The notes beneath the pieces are model-generated. The model worked only from the letters and a program-made list of their open reading frames with translations, made no database searches and was not told the origin of the DNA. Positions 8,030-15,350 of a stretch of DNA of 64,000 nucleotides are shown one piece after another. The DNA is from Acidobacteria bacterium Ga0077551 (GTDB lineage: Bacteria > Pseudomonadota > Alphaproteobacteria > Caulobacterales > Hyphomonadaceae). Position numbers and translations under genes: made by a program. Every line of letters begins with the position of its first letter. Positions within the stretch are counted from its first letter, which is position 1. Location of the stretch: positions 62,001 through 126,000 of the forward strand of contig LNFC01000018.1 of assembly GCA_001464545.1 (NCBI GenBank), written 5' to 3'.

Positions 8030-9694
8030 ATGGCCGGTCCCCAGTTCGTCTTTCACATGCAGGGCCTCACCAAGGCCTATCCCGGTGGCAAGAAGGTGTT
8101 TGAAAACATCCACCTGAACTTCCTGCCGGATGCCAAGATCGGCGTCGTCGGTGTCAACGGCTCGGGTAAATCGACCCTCCTGCGCATCATGGCCGGCGTC
8201 GATCAGGACTTCGTCGGCGAGGCCTGGGCCGCCGAGGGCGTCAAGGTCGGCTACCTCCCGCAGGAGCCGAAGCTCGACCCCACGAAAAACGTGTTCGACA
8301 ACATCGCCGCGACCTGTCCCGAAAAGATCATGGTCGACCAGTTCAACGCGATCTCCGAAAAGCTCGGCGAGGAATATTCCGACGAGCTGATGGAGCAGAT
8401 GACCGCGCTGCAGGAGCAGATCGACGCCGCCAATGCCTGGGACATCGATTCCAAGATCGAGATGGCGATGAACGCCCTGCGCTGCCCGGAAAACGACGCC
8501 GACGTCACCACCCTCTCAGGCGGCGAAGTCCGCCGCGTCGCCATCTGCCAGCTGCTCCTGTCGAAGCCCGACATGATCCTGATGGACGAACCGACCAACC
8601 ACCTCGACGCCGAAACCGTCGCCTGGCTGCAGAACTTCCTGATCAACTTCCCCGGCTGCGTCATCCTCGTCACGCACGACCGCTACTTCCTCGACGACAT
8701 CACCAACTGGATCCTCGAACTCGACCGCGGCCGCGGCAACCCGTTCCAGGGCAACTATTCCGGCTGGGTCGAGCAGAAGGCGAAACGCATGGAGCAAGAG
8801 GCGCGCGACGATGTCGGCCGCAAGCGCACCCTCGCCAAGGAACTCGAATGGGTCCGCTCCGGCCAGAAGGCCCGCCAGGCCAAATCCAAGGCGCGTATCA
8901 ACGCCTATGAGAAGATGGCGGCCGAGGCCGAGCGCGAGCAGGTGATGACCTCGCAGATCCGCATCCCGCCCGGCCCCCGCCTCGGCGGCGTCGTGCTGGA
9001 AGCGGAAAACCTCTCCAAGGCCTTCGGCGACAACGTCCTGATCGACAACCTCTCCTTCAAGCTGCCCCCCGGCGGCATCGTCGGCGTCATCGGCCCGAAC
9101 GGCGCCGGTAAATCGACGCTGTTCAAGATGATCCTCGGCCAGGAAAAGCCCGACACCGGCGCCATGCGCGTCGGCGAGACGGTCAAGATCGGCTACGTGG
9201 ACCAGAGCCGCGACAAGCTCGATGCCAACAAGAACGTCTGGGAAGAAATCTCCGGCGGCACCGACGTGATCGACCTTGGCGGCGTCACCGTCATGTCACG
9301 CGCCTATGTCGGCGCCTTCAACTTCAAGGGCACCGACCAGCAGAAGAAGGTCGGCATCCTCTCGGGCGGTGAGCGCAACCGCGTCCACCTCGCCAAGATG
9401 CTGAAGGGCAGCCACAACCTGCTCCTCCTTGACGAACCGACCAACGACCTCGACGTGGAAACCCTGCAAGCCCTCGAAGAAGGCCTCGACAATTTCCCCG
9501 GCTGCGTCGTGGTCATCTCGCACGACCGCTGGTTCCTCGACCGCATGGCCACCCACATCCTCGCCTTCGAAGGCGACAGCCATGTCGAATGGTTCGAGGG
9601 CGATTTCTCGTCCTATCTCGAAGACAAGAAACGCCGCCTCGGCGAAGACTCGGTCAACCCGAAGCGCCTGAAATTCAAGAAGTTCGCCCGATAG
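8030..9694 (+). CDS. ettA: Energy-dependent translational throttle protein EttA (ABC-F ATPase)
   Basis: The protein has 554 residues, essentially the length of E. coli EttA. It has two ABC domains with no membrane segment. The first has Walker A GVNGSGKST (about 41-49), signature LSGGE and Walker B ILMDEPTNHLD; the second has GPNGAGKST, LSGGERNR and LLLDEPTNDLD. The arm and linker (KAKRMEQEARDDVGRKRTLAKELEWVR written in parts: KAKRMEQEAR, KRTLAKELEW) are EttA-like. EttA binds the ribosomal E site and gates translation according to ATP/ADP. I chose the ATG at 8030, after an AAAGGA site, over an upstream in-frame ATG because it matches the family N-terminus. Confidence 0.93.
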   Translation: MAGPQFVFHMQGLTKAYPGGKKVFENIHLNFLPDAKIGVVGVNGSGKSTLLRIMAGVDQDFVGEAWAAEGVKVGYLPQEPKLDPTKNVFDNIAATCPEKIMVDQFNAISEKLGEEYSDELMEQMTALQEQIDAANAWDIDSKIEMAMNALRCPENDADVTTLSGGEVRRVAICQLLLSKPDMILMDEPTNHLDAETVAWLQNFLINFPGCVILVTHDRYFLDDITNWILELDRGRGNPFQGNYSGWVEQKAKRMEQEARDDVGRKRTLAKELEWVRSGQKARQAKSKARINAYEKMAAEAEREQVMTSQIRIPPGPRLGGVVLEAENLSKAFGDNVLIDNLSFKLPPGGIVGVIGPNGAGKSTLFKMILGQEKPDTGAMRVGETVKIGYVDQSRDKLDANKNVWEEISGGTDVIDLGGVTVMSRAYVGAFNFKGTDQQKKVGILSGGERNRVHLAKMLKGSHNLLLLDEPTNDLDVETLQALEEGLDNFPGCVVVISHDRWFLDRMATHILAFEGDSHVEWFEGDFSSYLEDKKRRLGEDSVNPKRLKFKKFAR

Positions 9695-9704
9695 AATCTG
9701 TCAT

Positions 9705-9784
9705 CCCGGCCAAAGGCTGCGCAGCAGCCGATTGAGCCGGGACCCTCTGTCGGTCATTCCCGCTAACCCCCGCGAAGGCGGGGG
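9705..9784. repeat. Intergenic palindromic repeat pair between ettA and the amidase gene
   Basis: There are two adjacent stem-loops. The first is CCCGGC at 9705-9710 pairing with GCCGGG at 9736-9741, with an inner GGCTGC/GCAGCC stem. The second is CCCCCGC GAAG GCGGGGG at 9767-9784. The TCATCCCGGC opening resembles the dispersed palindromes common between alphaproteobacterial genes, and a related outer stem occurs at 11881-11968 in this window. There is no T-run, so it is a poor intrinsic terminator for ettA, although the stem could protect mRNA ends. Confidence 0.6.
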
Positions 9785-9854
9785 GGCTCGCGCCTCTTGT
9801 CTCGTCCCGCGTTCCCGCTACCGTCCCCCTCATCGCAAACGGGGACCTCGCGCC

Positions 9855-11462
9855 ATGCATCACAAACTTATCGCCGCCCTCGGCGCGCTCGCCCTCGCGG
9901 CGTGCGCCACGCCTGCCGAAGCCCCGCCCGCACCCGCCACCCCCGCGCCCCTCGCCAGTTACGAAGCCACCGGCCTCCTCGCCAAGACGCTCCCTGAACT
10001 CTCCGACGCGCTCGCCAACGGCGAGATCACGTCCGTAGAACTCACGCAGGCCTATCTCGACCGCATCGCGGCCATCGACGATGCTGGCCCGCGCCTCCAG
10101 TCCATCCTCGCCGTCAACCCGGACGCCCTCGCGCAGGCCGCCGCCAGCGATGCCCGCCGGTCGGCAGGGCAGGCACGCGGCCCGCTCGACGGCATACCGG
10201 TACTCCTGAAGGACAATATCGAGTCCGCCGATCCGATGGCGACCACCGCCGGCTCCCTCGCCCTCAAGGGCAACCTCACTGGACGCGACAGCCCGCTCGT
10301 GGCCGGCCTGCGCGATCACGGCGCTATCATCCTCGGCAAGACCAATCTCAGCCAGTGGGCCAACTTCCGCTCCAACCAGTCGCTCAGCGGCTGGTCCTCC
10401 GTAGGCGGACAGGTCCGCAATCCCCACATGCTCGACCGCAACCCCTGCGGCTCCAGCTCCGGCACCGGCGCGGCCGTCGCCGCCTCGCTCGCCGCCGGCG
10501 GCGTCGGCACCGAGACCAACGGCTCGATCATCTGCCCCTCCAACGTCACCGGCCTCGTCGGCTTCAAGCCCACCGTCGGCCTCATCCCGCAGGACGGCAT
10601 TGTCCCGATCTCGCCCAGCCAGGACACCGCCGGCCCGATGGATCGCACCGTCCTCGGCGCTGCGATGCTGATGAACGCGATGGACCCAGGAGGGACCGAC
10701 TACACCGCCGCCCTCACGCCCGGCGCCCTGAAAGGCGTCCGCGTCGGCGTCCTGCGCGCCGCGCAAGGCTCGAACCCGGACATCATCGCCCGTTTCGACG
10801 CCGCGCTCGAAGTGATGAAGGGGCAGGGCGCCGAACTCGTGGAAGTCGAGGGGCTGGAACCGCCGGAAGGTTTCTGGCCCGCCTCGCTGCTCGTCCTCGA
10901 ATACGAGTTCAAGGCCAGCCTCAACGCCTATCTCGCCGCCGCGCCGCCTGCCGTCCCAACCCGCACCCTTGCGGACGTCATCGCCTTCAACAACGAACGC
11001 GCCGCCGAAGAACTCGCCCTGTTCGGCCAGGACCTGTTCGAAGCCTCGGACGCCCTTGGTCCGCTGACGGACGAAGCCTATGTGAACGCCCTCAAGCTGG
11101 TCCAGTCCGCCACCCGCGAGAACGGCATCGACAAGCTGCTGGCCGATCACAACGTTTCCGTCCTCATCGCCCCCTCGGGCCCGGTCGCGCCCCGCGTGGA
11201 TCCCGTCAACGGCGATGTCTGGCCCGAATGGGCGGGCGCCGGATGGGCCGCCGCGGTCGCCGGCTATCCCAACCTCACCGTCCCGATGGGCGACGTGCAC
11301 GGCGTCCCCGTCGGCATCTCCTTCATGGGCAGCAAGAACACCGACGCCGCCATCCTCGGCTATGGCTATGCCTACAAACAGGCAAGCGGCATCCGCCTCA
11401 CCCCGAAATACCTCGAAACCGCCGAAGACCGCCCCGAGATAGAAGCCGCCATGCAGAAATGA
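9855..11462 (+). CDS. Amidase-signature family hydrolase, predicted lipoprotein
   Basis: The protein has 535 residues with a lipoprotein signal (LGALALAAC, lipobox LAAC), so it is probably membrane-anchored and periplasmic. The amidase-signature Ser-cisSer-Lys triad is visible: Lys in PVLLKDNI, the glycine/serine-rich CGSSSGTGAAVAAS, and the nucleophile region ETNGSIICPSNVTG. The ATG at 9855 has a GGGGA site and starts the signal peptide; in-frame sequence upstream is Arg/Pro-rich and non-coding in character. These enzymes hydrolyse amides. The substrate here is unknown; secreted members act on peptides or amino-acid amides. Confidence 0.88.
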   Translation: MHHKLIAALGALALAACATPAEAPPAPATPAPLASYEATGLLAKTLPELSDALANGEITSVELTQAYLDRIAAIDDAGPRLQSILAVNPDALAQAAASDARRSAGQARGPLDGIPVLLKDNIESADPMATTAGSLALKGNLTGRDSPLVAGLRDHGAIILGKTNLSQWANFRSNQSLSGWSSVGGQVRNPHMLDRNPCGSSSGTGAAVAASLAAGGVGTETNGSIICPSNVTGLVGFKPTVGLIPQDGIVPISPSQDTAGPMDRTVLGAAMLMNAMDPGGTDYTAALTPGALKGVRVGVLRAAQGSNPDIIARFDAALEVMKGQGAELVEVEGLEPPEGFWPASLLVLEYEFKASLNAYLAAAPPAVPTRTLADVIAFNNERAAEELALFGQDLFEASDALGPLTDEAYVNALKLVQSATRENGIDKLLADHNVSVLIAPSGPVAPRVDPVNGDVWPEWAGAGWAAAVAGYPNLTVPMGDVHGVPVGISFMGSKNTDAAILGYGYAYKQASGIRLTPKYLETAEDRPEIEAAMQK

Positions 11463-11511
11463 GCGGGCCGCCGCGAAGGCGATAAGGGGCGAGAAAACTC
11501 CACCACGGAAT

Positions 11512-11731
11512 GATAAAAAATGAGAATCTTTGAGAGAGAATCGACATGCCGTGTGCATTGAGTGCACACGGATGAACCAGTCTGGAGAAGGCTGGGCAGG
11601 GCAGGTGCCCGGACTTGCGCCTACAAAATCCACCCCGCCCGAAAAATAAACCTCAACCCCTTCAAGCTTTTGTATAATACTTCGCGCTTCCGAACGCTAC
11701 ACCTCCGTAAGCGGAGTTATACTGCGTGCAT
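11512..11731 (+). repeat. 220-bp dispersed intergenic element, copy A (possible structured RNA)
   Basis: This segment aligns without gaps, at about 170 of 220 identical bases by hand count, to 60002-60221. Blocks identical in both include GATAAAAAATGAGAAT, GTGTGCATTG, GGACTTGCGCCTACAAAA and GAAAAATAAA. It contains a perfect hairpin CCGTGTGCA-TTGAG-TGCACACGG at 11549-11571 and another, CTCCG-TAAG-CGGAG, at 11703-11716. There are no terminal inverted repeats and no long ORF. A short minus-strand frame includes VGASPGTCP in both copies. It follows the amidase gene. The type is unknown: candidates are a small RNA gene, a mobile non-autonomous element or a conserved 3' region. Confidence 0.75.
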
Positions 11732-11787
11732 CAAATTACTGACCGATCTTTGCACCAATCCTCATTTCGCATTCCTGCACGCTGTAA

Positions 11788-11844
11788 TCCTCCCTCGCCC
11801 TGGCGGGGGAGGTGGCATTCCGCGTAGCGGAATGACGGAGGGGG
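11788..11844. repeat. Intergenic palindromic element
   Basis: A GC-rich palindrome with a CCTCC arm (11789-11793) and a GGAGG arm (11808-11812) around a CTCGCC/GGCGGG core is followed by a smaller ATTCCGC-GTA-GCGGAAT stem at 11817-11833. The composition resembles short repetitive extragenic palindromes that are frequent in alphaproteobacterial genomes. No coding potential is seen. Confidence 0.55.
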
Positions 11845-11880
11845 CTCTGCCCTCAATACAAAACACCAGCTAACTCTTTT

Positions 11881-11968
11881 CCGCTCATCCCGTCGGAAGA
11901 CGGGGCCCAGACTTGAGGCGAGCTGCAACGCAGCCTCGCTGGGTGCCGGCTTGCGCCGGAATGAGCGG
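11881..11968. repeat. Long imperfect inverted repeat upstream of the AbgT-family gene
   Basis: The outer arms CCGCTCATCCCG (from 11881) and CCGGAATGAGCGG (to 11968) form a long imperfect stem. Inside are CCGTCGGAAGACGG and GCCGGCTTGCGCCGG hairpins and a GCGAGCTGC/GCAGCCTCGC segment. It resembles the dispersed CCCGGC palindrome seen at 9705-9741. The rest of the 11463-12096 gap holds the 220-bp element, a second palindrome and the transporter promoter region; I see no gene in it. Confidence 0.55.
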
Positions 11969-12096
11969 GAAAATGAAATCAGCTCGGAAGTATCTAGCCG
12001 CCCCCGCCCCTCAAATTCCACCCCTACCGCGATTAAGCCCTTGCCAATTCCACCGTCCTTCGGTCAGTTCTGCCCCGGATTGATGGGAGATGACGA

Positions 12097-13716
12097 ATGA
12101 CGGATGCACCGGTTGCGGCAACGCAGAAAGGTTTCCTCGGTTTTGTGGAGCGCGCGGGCAACAAGCTGCCTGACCCCGTCTTCCTGTTCTTCTACTTGAT
12201 CCTGATCCTCATCGCCATCTCCGTGGCCTGCGCCCTGCTCGGCGTATCCGCCATCCATCCGACCCAGACCGCCGAGGACGGCACGCCCGTCATCATCTCG
12301 GCGGCAAGCCTCCTGTCGCCCGAAAACCTGCAGCGCCTCTGGGTCGACATGCCCAAGACGTTCACCCACTTCCACCCGCTCGGTTACGTGCTGGTGGTCA
12401 TGCTCGGCGCCGGTGTGGCCGAACGCTCCGGCCTGTTCGCCAGCGGCATGCGGGCCGCCGTGCGCGGTGCCCCGACCGCGTTCCTGACCCCGGTCGTCGC
12501 CCTCATCGCAATGCTCTCGAATCACGCGTCAGACGCCGGCTATGTCGTCCTGATCCCGCTGGCCGGCATTCTCTACGCTGTCGCCGGGCGCCATCCGATC
12601 GCCGGCATCGCCGCCGCCTTTGCGGGCGTCTCGGGCGGTTTCTCCGCCAACATCACCCCGGGCCAGCTCGATGCGTTGTTGTTCGGCATCACCCAGCAGG
12701 CCGTGGACAATTCCGGCCTGGTCGAAGGCCTGCAGGTCAACATTGCCGGCAACTGGTTCTTCATCACGGCGCTGCTCGTGATCTACCTGCCGATCATCTG
12801 GTTCGTGACCGACCGGATCATCGAGCCCCGCCTCGGCAAATGGACGCCGACAGAAGAGCAGGCGAGGGATTTCGGCAACGAGGACAAGCCGCTCGACGCG
12901 GGCCAGCGGAAGGGCCTCGGCCGGGCAGGGCTCGCCTCGCTGGCCGTGATCGCGCTGTGGGTCTTCATGACGGTTGGTCCCGGCACGCCCCTGATCCAGG
13001 AAGACGCCTGCGCCGCAGACGCGATGGCGGCCGGCGAGTGTTCGGTCCACGCCCGGCTTGCCCCGCTCTACCAGTCGCTGGTCGCCGCCTTCTTCCTGCT
13101 GTTCCTGTTTGCCGGATGGGCCTACGGCGCCGCCGCCGGATCGATCAAGAACCACCGCGACCTCGTCGCCATGATGGCCGAAGCGATGAAGGACATGGGC
13201 TACTACCTGGTGCTCGCCTTTGCGGCGGCGCACTTCGTGGCGATGTTCGGCTGGTCCAACCTCGGCCTGATCGGCGCGGTGCACGGCGCCGGGGCGATCG
13301 AATCGAGCGGGCTTCCCCTGCCGGTCGTGCTTGGTCTGATCGTGCTCTTCACGGGGTTCCTGAACCTGTTCATCGGCTCCGCAAGCGCCAAGTGGGCTTT
13401 GCTGGCTCCAGTTCTCGTGCCGATGCTGATGCTGCTCGGCATCAGTCCGGAAGGCGCCACGGCAGCCTACAGGGTCGGGGACGGGGCAACCAACATCATC
13501 ACGCCGCTGATGGTCTACTTCCCGCTGATCCTGATCTTCGCCCAGCGCTGGCAGAAGGGATTCGGCCTCGGCAGCCTGACGGCCCTGATGCTGCCCTACT
13601 CGGTCTGGCTTCTGATTTCCGGCATCGCGCTGACGGTTGCGTGGTTCTACCTCGGCGTCGATCTGGGGCCCGGCGCGCCGGTGGCCTACAGCCTGCCGGA
13701 AATAGCAACGCCCTGA
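12097..13716 (+). CDS. AbgT family transporter
   Basis: This 539-residue integral membrane protein has about 11-13 hydrophobic segments and the AbgT-family features: the N-terminal GFVERAGNKLPDPVFLFFY, a conserved LSNHASDAGYVVLIPL segment, a FSANITPGQLDALL re-entrant motif and a late YRVGDGATNIITPLMVYFP motif. Characterised members export p-aminobenzoyl-glutamate or sulfonamides, or import p-aminobenzoyl-glutamate, using the proton gradient. The direction cannot be told here. GGGAG lies 7 bp before the ATG. The gene stands alone after a long repeat-rich intergenic region. Confidence 0.9.
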   Translation: MTDAPVAATQKGFLGFVERAGNKLPDPVFLFFYLILILIAISVACALLGVSAIHPTQTAEDGTPVIISAASLLSPENLQRLWVDMPKTFTHFHPLGYVLVVMLGAGVAERSGLFASGMRAAVRGAPTAFLTPVVALIAMLSNHASDAGYVVLIPLAGILYAVAGRHPIAGIAAAFAGVSGGFSANITPGQLDALLFGITQQAVDNSGLVEGLQVNIAGNWFFITALLVIYLPIIWFVTDRIIEPRLGKWTPTEEQARDFGNEDKPLDAGQRKGLGRAGLASLAVIALWVFMTVGPGTPLIQEDACAADAMAAGECSVHARLAPLYQSLVAAFFLLFLFAGWAYGAAAGSIKNHRDLVAMMAEAMKDMGYYLVLAFAAAHFVAMFGWSNLGLIGAVHGAGAIESSGLPLPVVLGLIVLFTGFLNLFIGSASAKWALLAPVLVPMLMLLGISPEGATAAYRVGDGATNIITPLMVYFPLILIFAQRWQKGFGLGSLTALMLPYSVWLLISGIALTVAWFYLGVDLGPGAPVAYSLPEIATP

Positions 13717-13734
13717 CCCATCGGGTCAGGGCGT
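13708..13734 (+). terminator. Hairpin overlapping the AbgT gene stop codon, possible terminator
   Basis: ACGCCCTGACCC (13708-13719) and GGGTCAGGGCGT (13723-13734) form a perfect 12-bp stem with a 3-base loop, and the TGA stop lies inside the left arm. There is no U-run after it, so it may stabilise mRNA or act together with Rho. It sits between convergent genes. Confidence 0.55.
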
Positions 13735-13759
13735 CCTGACGGCTGCGAAGTAAGGCGCG

Positions 13760-14386
13760 TCAGCTGCGCTTCTTGGCTTTCAGGTCTGCCGTCATCGAGT
13801 CGATCTTCTTGATCAGCTTGTCGGCAGAGCCATTGTTGTTGTCGAGCAGGGCGATGAACTGCGCGCGCTGTTCGATGGCGAGCCAGATCAGGTTGCCGTC
13901 CAGGTTCAGGGCCACGTCGACCACCTGGTAGCTGCCTTCCTTGCCCTGCACGCGCCAGCGAACATCCATGTCCTTGCCATCCTGGCGCTTGATCACGGTG
14001 TTGACGATCGAGTCCGTTTCCGAACGGTCGACCGAATTCTTCACGACCACCGTTTCGCCGCGATAGGCATCCAGCTGGTACTCATAGACGGCCAGAGCGT
14101 AGGCGCGGAACGCCTTGCGGTACCTAGTGAGCTCCGCCTCGGTAAACCGGCGGCTGTATTTGCCGATGACGAAGTTCGACACGGCATCGAGATTGGTGAA
14201 CTTGTCCATGTACGCGCTGAACGCGGCAGTGCGCTGGGCAGCCGAGAGCTCAGGGTTGTTGAGCGACTTCAGCACTTCGCTGGCGTTCTTCTGGACATAG
14301 GCCTCGGTGCGCGCGTCCGCAAAGGCGGGCATCGCGCTGGCCAGCAGGACCGAAGCGGCAAGCGCTGAACGGATCAGGTGTTTCAC
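13760..14386 (-). CDS. mlaC: MlaC-family phospholipid-binding periplasmic protein
   Basis: The protein has 208 residues with a signal peptide (MKHLIRSALAASVLLASAMP, cleavage at AFA-D). It belongs to the MlaC/Ttg2D (toluene tolerance) family: FVIGKYSRRFTEAELTRYRKAF is the conserved helical region that begins the lipid-binding fold, followed by YQVVDVALNLDGNLIW and a C-terminal helix. MlaC shuttles phospholipids between the outer-membrane MlaA complex and the inner-membrane MlaFEDB transporter. It lies 30 bp downstream of mlaA on the same strand and is probably co-transcribed. The transporter genes are not in this window. Confidence 0.88.
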   Translation of the reverse strand: MKHLIRSALAASVLLASAMPAFADARTEAYVQKNASEVLKSLNNPELSAAQRTAAFSAYMDKFTNLDAVSNFVIGKYSRRFTEAELTRYRKAFRAYALAVYEYQLDAYRGETVVVKNSVDRSETDSIVNTVIKRQDGKDMDVRWRVQGKEGSYQVVDVALNLDGNLIWLAIEQRAQFIALLDNNNGSADKLIKKIDSMTADLKAKKRS

Positions 14387-14416
14387 GAGAATTCTCCTCT
14401 TTCCGGCGGCAGGTAC

Positions 14417-15169
14417 TTAATCTTCAAATTCGTCGAAATCTGGGAGATCTTCGTACGCTTCCGCCTCATTGACCCTGCCATTAGCAATCGCTGCCTGACG
14501 CTGGGATGAATAAAGACGCCGGAGCGCCACATAGGGCTCCGGCTGCGAATTGAGTGTGTCGATCTGGTCATCGAACCGGACACGGGCATTGAGGGCACCG
14601 ATGATCCCCATGCCGGCGCGCACCGCAAGGTCGGTGTCCTCGTCATTGCCGATCTCGACCCAGGTGAGGGGATCAAGGGCGCGGTCCACACCGGTGCCGA
14701 GCAGGTCGCGCGGCGTCGTGGGGCCGAGGATCGGCATCACGAGGAAAGGTCCGCTTTCGACCCCCCAGACGGCAAGGGTTTGACCGAAATCTTCGGAATG
14801 ATGCTCGATCCCGAAATGATCCGCAGCGTCCCACAGGCCGAGCAGCCCGACCGTGGAGTTGATCGTGAAGCGGGCGACGGTATTTCCCGCCCGCGACGGC
14901 TCGGCCTGCAGCACGTCGTTCGCAAGGATCACCGGGGCGCGCAGGTTGCGCAGGAAGTCTCCGGCGCGGTCGCGCGCAAACTCGGGCGTCACCGTCTTGT
15001 AGACCGTGGCGGCGGGGCTGATCGCGTATTTGTCGACACCATTGTTGAAGGCGAACATCTGCCGGTTGAACCCCTCATACGGGTCCGCCATCTCGCCTGG
15101 TGCGGCCGGGGCAGTCGCGCAAGCGGTGAGCGCGAGAGAGGCCAAAGCGGCGCTGGCGTGCAGTTTCAT
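14417..15169 (-). CDS. mlaA: MlaA (VacJ) outer-membrane lipoprotein
   Basis: This 250-residue lipoprotein has signal and lipobox LASLALTAC. The MlaA/VacJ core is clear: DPYEGFNRQMFAFNNGVDKY, RAGDFLRNLRAPVILANDVL, RFTINSTVGLLGLWD, HSEDFGQTLAVWGV and GPFLVMPILGPTTPRDLLG. It forms the outer-membrane channel that removes mislocalised phospholipids from the outer leaflet. The C-terminus is acidic (EDLPDFDEFED). It precedes mlaC in a two-gene operon. Confidence 0.93.
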   Translation of the reverse strand: MKLHASAALASLALTACATAPAAPGEMADPYEGFNRQMFAFNNGVDKYAISPAATVYKTVTPEFARDRAGDFLRNLRAPVILANDVLQAEPSRAGNTVARFTINSTVGLLGLWDAADHFGIEHHSEDFGQTLAVWGVESGPFLVMPILGPTTPRDLLGTGVDRALDPLTWVEIGNDEDTDLAVRAGMGIIGALNARVRFDDQIDTLNSQPEPYVALRRLYSSQRQAAIANGRVNEAEAYEDLPDFDEFED

Positions 15170-15311
15170 GGGAGGATTTCCTGCATTTACGGCTGCTAGA
15201 TGGAGAGTAGGGGCAAAAGCTTCAACGGGTGGGCAAGGCGGGACGTATGCGAAAGTAGCTTTCGCGCAACACTGTTGAGAATGTCTGACAGATCATACGG
15301 CCAGAACCATG

Positions 15312-15342
15312 TTGCCAGATCATATAAATGATTGTTTATATG
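15312..15342 (+). promoter_or_regulatory. Promoter and palindromic operator of the methionine-cycle operon (SahR-type)
   Basis: CATATAAA (15321-15328) and TTTATATG (15335-15342) form a perfect inverted repeat with a 6-bp spacer, which is the expected geometry for an ArsR-family dimer. TTGCCA (15312-15317), 17 bp, then TTTATA (15335-15340) could be the -35 and -10 boxes, so the operator would cover the -10. Transcription would then start almost at the ATG at 15351, which agrees with the lack of any Shine-Dalgarno. The palindrome is seen directly; the promoter assignment is inference. Confidence 0.65.
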
Positions 15343-15350
15343 CTTCCGTA

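Noticed and set aside
9675..11633. 652-codon minus-strand reading frame opposite the amidase gene
   Set aside because: It is antisense to a well-supported amidase gene, Gly/Asp/Arg-biased with no recognisable domain, and arises from the high GC third-position bias. Its first codons lie in the 220-bp repeat.
15170..15350. SAM, SAH or cobalamin riboswitch ahead of the methionine operon
   Set aside because: No conserved core such as the B12-box GCCACTG was seen, and the leader appears absent; a protein operator explains the region better.
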